The position numbers and the translations under genes are program-made. This document shows positions 56,000-64,000 of a DNA stretch of 64,000 bases, in pieces. Below the pieces are notes generated by a model, which was not told the origin of the DNA, ran no database searches, and saw nothing but the letters and a program-made list of their open reading frames with translations. Position 1 is the first letter of the stretch, and each line of letters begins with the position of its first letter. This DNA comes from Vitis vinifera (lineage: Eukaryota > Streptophyta > Magnoliopsida > Vitales > Vitaceae): positions 2,707,001 to 2,771,000 of the forward strand of contig NC_081807.1 in the NCBI RefSeq assembly GCF_030704535.1. The letters run 5' to 3'.

Positions 56000-58590
56000 T
56001 TTTTTTATGATAGGTAAAAGCAGAAGAAAATTTATAAATGAGGAAAAAATGGAGCCCAAAGGCCAACCCAAGGCATACAGGAAGTATACAGCAAGCACCA
56101 AAAGGCAAAAACAATAAAAAATAAAAGGGAATACAAAAAACCTCACCCGCTCTCACCTAGAACCCAACCAATAAAAAACGTCGATTAAAGGTAAAGGTCT
56201 ATCATCTATATACAACTTGGTCTAAGACCAAAAACTACACACAAAAGAATTCTTCATTCTATGAATTGAAAGCTCTTCATTGTCGAAAGCTATCATGTTT
56301 CTTTCCTTCCACACCGCCTAAAAAAGGCATAAAGGAGCCAGCATCCAAGCCTTTTTACACTTCTTGCCTACAAAGGACCTATACCAACCAAAGAGTCTCT
56401 TTAATCGAGAATGGAAGAACCCATGACACACCAAAAAGAGCAAATAGTAACTCTCACAAAACCCTAGTCTTCATGCAATGGATTAAGATGTGATTAGTAG
56501 ACTCTTCATCATCAAGACAAAAGAAACATTTGTTAACTAGGGTCCACCCCCTCCTCTTTAGCTGATCCAACATTAAGACTTTCCCCCACGAGGCTTCTCA
56601 TGCAAAAAAACCCACTTTGGGAGGAACATAAGGGCTCCATATGATACTCCTTAGAAACAGGACTATATTTCCAAGCTCCACTACACTGTATAGGGACTTA
56701 ACAGAAAAAATCCCATCTTTAGTCATTTTCCATAACACCCTATCCTCCAAATCTGCACTTACCCTCTTCCCTTGAACTGTCAAGAGGAGTCGTTCCACCA
56801 AGTCCACCTCCCAATCATTGAAAGCCCTAGAAAAACAAAGACTCCACTCCCTCCTCAACCGAATGGTCCCAAACCTCCGCCACCCACTCCTCTTTTGATA
56901 CCGCCAAAGCATACAAAAAAGGGAAAGAGTCACAAAAAGCCTCAATACCATTTATCCTTCCAAAATCTAACTATTCTACCATTACCCACGGAAAACACAA
57001 TATTGTTGCTCAACAATGAACCTTCCTTCCTAATCTCCTTTCACAACCCCACTCCCAACTGTCTCATTTCGAGAGTATATCACCCCCTCTTCTTCTACTC
57101 CAAACTTCCTACTAATAGCTTGCTTCCAAAGAGCCCTCCTTTCTTCCATGAAGTGCCAACTTCATTACACAAAAGGACCCTATTAAGTGTAGACAGGCAT
57201 TTAACACCCAATCCACCCTTACTTTTATCTAAGCAAACAACCGCCCACTTGACAAGATGAGTCTTCCACTCCAAAGCCCTCCCACCACAAAGGAAGTCCC
57301 TTTGGATTTGCTCAAGCCTTAATCTAACCACTCTAGGCATACGCAAAAAACACATATAGTAAATAGGCATGCTAGACAAAGTACTATGAATGAGAATGAG
57401 TTTCCCTCCTATAGAAATAAATTGTCTCTTCCACGTGGATAATCTCTTCTGAAACCTCTCCTCCACCCTTTCTCAAGCCGCCATTGATTTGTGTGAAGCA
57501 CCCAAAGGAAGCCCTGAATAAGAGGAAGAAAGCGCCCCTGTCTTGCAACCAAACTTAAGGGCTAATTCCTCCAAATTCTCCACCCTCCATACTAGTAGAA
57601 TCTCACTTTTGTCCAAATTAATTCTCAAACCAAAGATGGTTTCAAACCATATTAACAACCAACTCAAGTAAGCTAGTTGGTCCTTAGAAGCCTCATAAAA
57701 AATCAACATGTCATTAGCATACAGAAAATGGGTGATTTGAACCCCCTCACCACCCCTCTCTTTAACCTTACAGCCTGTCAAAAATCCCCCACTCACCGCT
57801 CTCTTAATAAAGAAACTTAAAGCTTCCATTCCAATCATAAAAAGATAGGGCGAAAAGGAGTGTCCTTGCCTTAATCCCCTAGAGTTGTGAAAGAACCTCG
57901 ATGGAGTATCATTAATCAGAACCAAGAATGTCATTGTAGAAATGCACCACTTTATCCATCTTGTCCATTTCTCTCCAAACCCCATTTTTTGCATTACCTG
58001 GAGCAGAAAATCCCAATTTAAGTGATCATACGCCTTCCCTAAGTCAAGCTTGCACTGCAACCCGCTCTCATTTCTTTTCAGTAAAGAATCTATAGCCTCA
58101 TTAGAGATCAACGCAACATCCTAGATTTGCCTGCTCTCAACAGAAGTATTTTGGGATGAAGATACCACCTTACCCACCACCTTCTTTAACCAATTAGTGA
58201 CCTTTGCTAGTAGCTTGTACAACCCTCCCACCAAACTAATAGGTCTGAAGTCTCACAGGTCTTCAACCCCTCCTTTTTTTGGGACCAAAACCAAGAAAAT
58301 AGTATTGAGACCTCTTACAAACCTACCATGCTTGTAAAATTCTCAGGAAAAAAAAAAACCCCACTACCTCCTCCTTCACAAACTCCCAACTAGATTGCTA
58401 GAATGCTAAGGGATAACCATCCGACCCTAGAGCTTTGTCCCTGCTCAAATTAGAGAGAGCAAAGACTACCTCTTTGACAAAGAAAACCTCCTCTAGCCTA
58501 GCTGCATCCTCCCCTTCAATTCTTCAAACAACAAGCCATACAAGCTTGGACACCACCCACCAGGTTCCGTCAACAGGTTTTGGAACAAAG
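56000..58590 (-). mobile_element. Degenerate LINE copy, ORF2 part
   Basis: The 3' end is marked by T7 and ATGATAGGTAAAAGCAG at 56000. Broken ORF2 pieces in the same order as the full LINE are the zinc-finger region (56480-56620), late ORF2 (56598-56951), post-RT region (57095-57466) and RT (57473-58111: CKLDLGKAYDHLNWDF, GLRQGHSFSPYLF). The RT box reads YAND instead of FADD, so it is inactive. Many stops and frameshifts are present. The 5' edge is near 58590, where it meets another LINE piece. It is much older than the copy at 49471. Confidence 0.85.
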
Positions 58591-59665
58591 TCAAAAATTT
58601 GTTTGGCTTGTTCCATGCCCTCCTTTTGAGTTGGTCAATCATAAGAATCTTTCCCCAAACAGCTTCGCAAAGGGGGGAAAAAACCCTAATTGGGCAACCC
58701 TCCAAGCTTTTTTTTTTCGCTTCTTCCAGACAAAAGAACCATGTCAACTTAGAAGATTCTCTCTAACCGTGGAATTCATCACCCAAGTTACACCAAACAA
58801 AGAGAATATCAATTACCACAACATGTTTATTTTGACACAATAAAGATGTAAATGATCAACCGATTCTTTATCCTGTTTACACATGTAAAATCTGTTTGGC
58901 TTGTTCCATGCCCTTCTTTTGAGCTGGTCAATCATAAGAATCTTTCCCCAAAGAGCTTCACAAAGGGGGAAAAAAACCTACCTTTGTAGGCACCTAGAGT
59001 TCCAAACAATGTTGGCCAAAAAAAATGCCCCTTTCACCCCTTGCCAAGGAAGCATAAGGAGATTTAATTGAGAATATACCACTCTTGGTTTTCATCCAAC
59101 TCATCTTATCATCCTCATTGTTTCTAATTAGGATCATTCCAGATTCCATAGAAACTCAACCACTCCTTCATGCTCCTAATTGCTGAACGTCCTGAAAAGC
59201 GAGGACTCCACCGACCTTCCTCCTCTTCCTCTTCCCACATCTCTACTACCCAAGCATCTTTAGAGACAACTAATATAATAAAACTTCAAGAAAGCCTCTT
59301 CCAAAGTGAAATATCCACATCATTTATCTTTCCAAAATGTCATCCTTTGCCATTCCTAACAATGAAACAAGATTTGGTATTTACATCGATCCAACCTTTT
59401 CTAATTTCCTTCATCCCGCACTACCCTTGAGCACCATCCCCCAAACTTTCCTATAATGATTTGTTTCCACAATGAATGACTCTCATTAGCGAATCTCCAA
59501 ATCTACTTGCCTAGCATGGCCTTGTTTATAATGGAGAGATTTCTAAACCCAAGGCACCCATGCTTTTTGTCCGAACAAACTATAGCCCAATTCACCAAAT
59601 AAGGCCTTTCCTCATAAGGCCCACCGCTCCAAAGGAAGTCTCTCTGAATTTTTCCAAATGAAGTT
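58591..59665 (-). mobile_element. Degenerate LINE fragment, late ORF2, with internal 80-bp duplication
   Basis: The order on the minus strand is the post-RT region (RDFLWSGGP-like near 59640), late ORF2, then the zf-RVT region (WGKILMIDQLKRRAWNKPN, with CKQDKESVDHLHLYC) at 58830-58990. About 80 bp encoding WGKILMIDQLKRRAWNKPN recur at 58591-58671 and 58890-58970. Multiple stops are present. It abuts the middle-ORF2 part of the neighbouring copy near 58590, giving a composite of two LINE copies. Confidence 0.75.
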
Positions 59666-59689
59666 ATTAGCATTTATAAGCATAACAAA

Positions 59690-59935
59690 AAACACACTTT
59701 CTTGTGTAATCAATGGGCTTGGTCTAGGTCGTTTTTAGGTTTTGGTCCTCCATGTGTAACATAATTTGTTGATTGGTTGGGCTCTTCTTAAAGGGGGCAT
59801 TGTTTTTTGTTGGTCCCTTTTTTTTTATGGTGCCTATAGACATCCATTGTATACTTCGTGTATGCTTTGGTGCTTTGTTTTGGCATCTTTGGTTTATAAT
59901 ACTTTCTCACTTTACTCATCCAAAAAAACTCACTA
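59690..59935 (+). mobile_element. LINE 3' end fragment, plus strand
   Basis: The sequence GTATACTTCGTGTATGCTTT...GGTTTATAATACTTTCTCAC ending in an A-run after CTCATCC is the opposite-strand form of the LINE tails at 49480 and 56010. Only about 250 bp remain. Confidence 0.6.
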
Positions 59936-61590
59936 ATTCAACTAAGTTTTAATGATTTACATTAAAAGTTTAATTAATTTCCTTTCGTATAATTGTTATA
60001 AATTTTTAAGTTGTTCCTACAACTTATTTAAATCCCACCTATTGATTTATTATTTAGAAAACCAAGTTGTTCAAGCATCATTAATTGATAATAAAAGTAG
60101 CAATAAAGGCAAAATGTATAAAGTTGTAAAAGAAAACTAGTTACTTACCTAACTCAAGCAACCGAATCAACCCAATGTTGGACCGAAAATGTGCTGCATA
60201 TAAATAGTGAGAAAAGAACAGTTGCTCACCTAACTTGAGTAACTTGATGAAATTGACCTCAAGTTAAAGGTTGAAGACATTTCAACCTAAGGAGAGGTGG
60301 ATTGGGCTTTGATTGGCTTCAATCTAAACCAACCCACCTGAGTTGCAACATGTGTTCAATACAATAACTCATAAATGAAAATACATAATCCTAACACAAT
60401 ATCTAAACTCTAGGCATTCCATCATCCAAATTTTAGGTAAATGCAACTTTTGACTTCCTATGTTTGCCTAAGAATGCAACACTAGTTAAGGTACCCTTTT
60501 TATTCAATCATTATTTCAGTTTGTATTTTTGAATGAAAGTAGTTGTAGCATTACCATTTGAACCGCAATGCATAAGTTGACTATCTTGCTATCTTTTTCA
60601 TTGCTTGTCTTTTTTCTTCATGGCACACACTTTAAGACTTCATAAATTTGTTTATTGTGCCAACTTTTGCATTCAAGAGGTTTGGAAGAATTAATGAACT
60701 TCTCAATCTAAGTATTCCCTCTTCCATCCTATTACCTTTCCTCTCAGCTTCAATATACCATTACTTTTTTAAATGAGAAACTAAATTAGTTTATATAAAG
60801 AAAGAAAGAATATTTAAAGAAGAATATAAATCCTTCAAAAATGAAGTATAAGAAATATAATAAGAAATGGCCATCAACATGATTTCTCATCTAGTAGAAA
60901 AATGCGAAAAAGAACTCCTCGGCAACGTACATCCAAAGAATTGGGAGGTAGCAGGTTCCCTCCCAAGCACCTTCCACTATTCTTCCTCTGCTTTCAAACT
61001 AGCGTTCTTCTCTAGCCAGATAACCCCATGATAAAGCAAGGACAATTGCTCTATGTGCTACTAGCCCTCAAAGGATCTTCTCAAAATTTTTGAAAGATTT
61101 GTGCTTGGCTTGGTTTCTTGTGTATACTACTTGTATACGTTGGGTTGCACCCCCTGTTTTTAGAGTCTCTTAATACAAGCCTTTGTCTATCAAAAAATTT
61201 CTTTTGAAAGATTTAACCATAACACCTGTCATGCCTGTTGGACCAACCATACACAAGGTTGAGCAAACAACTTCCAAACTTCAAAATAAAGGAGCAATGC
61301 AAGGACATATGTTTGGCCAACAACCGCTCATACTAATAATGTTCCATGCACCTTAGACTATTCTTTCACTTTGTCTCCTTGTTCAACTAATAATGTTGTT
61401 CATTTTTTAGCACACAGAGCAATGCATCGGGTTTATTTTATAAGGAATTTTTTACCCTCTTGAGGAGTGTCAAGTTGCTTATCCTTGTATGGCATTTTTC
61501 TCTATCTCTTCTTTTGATCAGATTTTGGAAACTTTAGAAGGATTCCTCATCATTCATTTGTACTTTCCAATTAATATCAATGAATGTGGT
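59936..61590. other. Non-coding DNA with LINE tail remnants
   Basis: A plus-strand LINE tail lies at about 61080-61195 (GTATACGTTGGGTTGCACCC, then CCTTTGTCTATC and an A-run). A short approximate repeat (AGTTACTTACCTAACTCAAG and AGTTGCTCACCTAACTTGAG) lies at 60139 and 60219. No gene or bromodomain exon is visible. Confidence 0.45.
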
Positions 61591-61592
61591 TT

Positions 61593-61810
61593 CCCATCAA
61601 GTGCCCAATTGGTTAAGGCAAATGCTAAGATGAATGGTAGAAGCGCAGAGTCTTGGGTTTGATTCTTGCTGCTAGTCGAATGCCTTGGATTACCCAATGC
61701 TGGTTGTGGCGAGCGTGATCAACACCCCAAGGTTTGGGTTCCCATAGAGAGTTTGAAAGGCTCATCCATGGAAGGTTCCTTGGTTATCCAAAAAATAAAT
61801 AAATAAATAA
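61593..61810 (+). mobile_element. tRNA-derived SINE
   Basis: The element has a polymerase III A-box-like TTGGTTAAGGCA near 61609-61620 and a B-box-like GGTTTGATTCT near 61657-61667, at tRNA-like spacing. A tRNA-unrelated body and an A-rich tail (AAAAAATAAATAAATAAATA) ending about 61810 follow. Flanks AATGTGGTTT (61583-61592) and AATGTGTTTG (from about 61809) look like an imperfect target duplication. It is non-coding. Confidence 0.75.
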
Positions 61811-63059
61811 TGTGTTTGTTTCTGATAAGAAAACAACAGCTCATACTAATAAAGTAACAATTAGTGCTAATGGGTTTATAGGGACTCCTTAGCAGTAAAC
61901 CAATGATATTGGCCTTCTTATAATCCACCAACCATCCAAAGACCTAACTTTCAATGATGTCCTTGACTTATAGATGATCGGCAAGAAAGGCTAAAAAATA
62001 AAATTTAAGCTTCATTTAGGACTTTTTGGGCCAACTGCATAATTTTGAAGGGACAATATTGGTATAGTAAAACAAAAATATAAATATGAAATCCCTTCAT
62101 GCATAAACCAAAAAATGGCTTCTACAAGAAGCAACATTTTCCTTACTTCTGTATTAAGCTCCTTATAAACCAAAAGTTTTTCAATAAAATTAGTTAAATA
62201 GATACAAAAGCTTTGATTGAACTTTAAAAAAGTCTTTGGCTTATTAGAAGAAGTCAGTCCAAACAAGGCCTTAATAGAGCAAATGAGGATTTGGATGAGA
62301 AGAGACCAATAGGGTCCAAGGTTTATCAACTCATTTGAGATTAACCATGCAAAGGCCCTTACCATTTCACCTCATAAAACCAATTTCCTCTCAAGAATTT
62401 CACAATATTCAACATTTGTACCATATATTGTAACCTTAGAGCAAGCCTTTGATGTTGGAGATGACATAAATGAACCCAGTTAAACATCTCACAAGCTCCC
62501 ATCTTTCCTTACATCCACAACAAATTTTGGCCAAGTTCAATGGGTTGTTATGCAACGAAATAAATCAATTATAGTTGGTATCCATCCCTACTATTGAATC
62601 AGTCCCGTAGTGGTTAGTCAGAAACGGCGGGCTTTTCTTCCTTTTGGCTTTACTATGTTAGCATGATCTGATCAAGTTCTTTGATGAGCATTATCTAGGT
62701 CAAGTGAAGCAATATCGGGGGGAGTATGATTGTGTGCCACGGTTATTTTGCACTAACATAGTCAAACACCAATCAGGAATCCAAATTATGGCACAACACA
62801 AGCCTCCATACAAGCATTTTTGCTTGCCTTTACAATATATTTGTAAACTATTGTTGGGGAATGACATTTTAAGACAATATGTTGAGACCCAATTTACAAT
62901 TGTAAAGGATATTTTCAGTGTTTCAAAACCCTAGATGGGCCCTAGAGTTTGCACTATAATCCCATGATACACCACTTCTCACTTTCAGCTTAAAAATTGC
63001 AATTCGTTTGTATAGTACATATATATATATATATAGTTCTATAGAATCCATGTTTTTTT
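61811..63059. other. Non-coding DNA, nothing recognised
   Basis: A 117-codon minus-strand frame at 62012-62365 has no recognisable domain and is A/T-biased. It may be a decayed mobile-element piece but I cannot name it. Confidence 0.4.
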
Positions 63060-63720
63060 GTCAGGTACTCAATAAGGACAAGAAATTCTTCCAGAATATA
63101 CAAAACATGACCAAAATAAAAGAAAGTGTAAAATGCACCAAAAAACAACTAAGCAAGCTGCATAATTTGAACCTAGGGGACAAAATCTGCAACCCCTGAG
63201 AAAATCTAGTCAACTCAGGGATGTAAGAAACCCATTCCAAAAAAACCAGCTGCTCATCTCTGAGCTTAGCTAAGATACTGACAATGCTATTAGTTAAGGC
63301 ACAGCTTCTAAAAGACTTCATTTCAAGTGACTAGAGACATCGATAATTTTATGCACCACTAATCAAACGTCCAAGGTCCTCCTCCATCTTCCAATGCTTG
63401 TGAGATAACAATAGTTGAATCCCCCTCCGCAAGAAGATTGGAGCAGCCCATCTTCATTGCTCATAGCCAACCATTAAAAAATTACAGGATCTTTGCCTCA
63501 ATGGTCATCCCCTAACCAGCAGGCTTGAAAAGGGCTCTTAACACAGAAACAATATGGTCCCTGACACTCCTCTGATCCCCATCTACCGTGGATTACTCAA
63601 AACCAGTCAAAATTTAACTTAAATAAACCATCTGGAAACAGAATTCACGCCAAATGGAACTCCTCAAATATCCTTTGGGACCCATAGACAAGGTTCCAAT
63701 GTACCGAGGACGCTTGAGGG
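63060..63720 (-). pseudogene. RNase H-like (RVT_3 type) remnant
   Basis: Read on the minus strand, peptides in several frames resemble the RNase H-like domain found in plant retroelement-derived genes: GDSTIVISQALEDGGGPW, then ALTNSIVSILAKLRDEQLVF near the end. The frames are broken by stops and shifts. The plus-strand T-run at 63752-63761 followed by ATCAGAAACAAAG may be the tail of a separate retroelement. The source element cannot be fixed. Confidence 0.55.
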
Positions 63721-63750
63721 AATAACCATAAAAGCTTCAGAGACATTCAT

Positions 63751-64000
63751 TTTTTTTTTTATCAGAAACAAAGAAAAATATATTAAAAGAAGAAAAGATA
63801 CAAGAGAAGGAAGAGATACAAGAGAAAGAGAATAAATAAGAGAAGGATGAGAGGTCCTTCCCACAAAAACAAAAACTGAACAAAAGAGAAAACATTCAAC
63901 TTTAGAAAACTAAATACAAAGAAAAACTCCAACACTCTCAAACTTTTGAAACGCAAACCGCAGTCCAGTTGAGTTGTAAAAAAACTAAGAGGAACTCCGC
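63751..64000 (-). mobile_element. Possible retroelement tail at the window edge
   Basis: A T10 run followed by ATCAGAAACAAAGAAAAATA resembles the 3' tail of plant LINEs on the minus strand. The element would continue beyond the window, so identity is uncertain. Confidence 0.35.

Noticed and set aside
62012-62365. 117-codon minus-strand frame
   Set aside because: Hydrophobic, A/T-biased translation without a recognisable motif or exon signals; reported only as part of a non-coding stretch.
1-64000. CRISPR arrays, operons, phage or bacterial defence systems
   Set aside because: No regularly spaced repeats and no prokaryotic gene arrangement; introns, TATA boxes and gene families are those of a plant.

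Overview
The window is plant nuclear DNA, most likely grapevine (Vitis) or a near relative. It is AT-rich, with intron-bearing genes, intron-resident LINEs, LTR elements, MITEs and a SINE, and the proteins belong to plant-specific families (PPR, GAUT, SAUR, RLCK-VII). No prokaryotic features, CRISPR array or plasmid parts are present. The genus is an inference from the look of the LINEs and genes, not a database result.

Layout. 1-1514: AT-rich intergenic DNA. 1515-3743 (-): an intronless PLS-class PPR gene. 3992-9429 (-): a nine-exon galacturonosyltransferase gene (GAUT3-like, 684 aa), ending 248 bp before the PPR start. 9430-14518: intergenic DNA with a decayed gene-like stretch and MITE-like sequence. 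14519-31800: an array of SAUR genes of the Arabidopsis SAUR61-68 type. It holds six SAURs that look intact, one promoter-less chimera and five broken copies. The minus-strand part is best read as a repeated triad B-A-C, followed by a small inverted portion on the plus strand. The oldest B copy is separated from its promoter by two LTR insertions, a solo LTR and a young rearranged Ty3/chromovirus element.

33254-36385 (-): a six-exon RLCK-VII kinase close to Arabidopsis PIX13. 38238-43032 (-): a five-exon RLCK-VII/PBL kinase with one GC-AG intron and a MITE in another intron. 44150-46278 (-): the last four exons of a bromodomain protein of the BRD1/BRD2/BRD13 type. Its upstream exons are not found in the remaining 17.7 kb, so the rest of the window is probably one very large intron.

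That putative intron holds a nearly full-length LINE (49471-55565) with both ORFs open and a perfect 15-bp target duplication. It also holds a nest of older LINE pieces (56000-59935), a tRNA-derived SINE (about 61593-61810) and an RNase H-like remnant (63060-63720).

The genes are not an operon or one pathway. GAUT acts on Golgi pectin synthesis. SAURs usually act in auxin-driven growth, often by inhibiting PP2C.D phosphatases. The PPR is an organelle RNA factor, the RLCKs act in membrane-proximal signalling, and the bromodomain protein is a chromatin-remodelling subunit. The strongest stories are the birth and death of the SAUR array and the recent LINE insertion. No clearly undescribed biochemical system was found.
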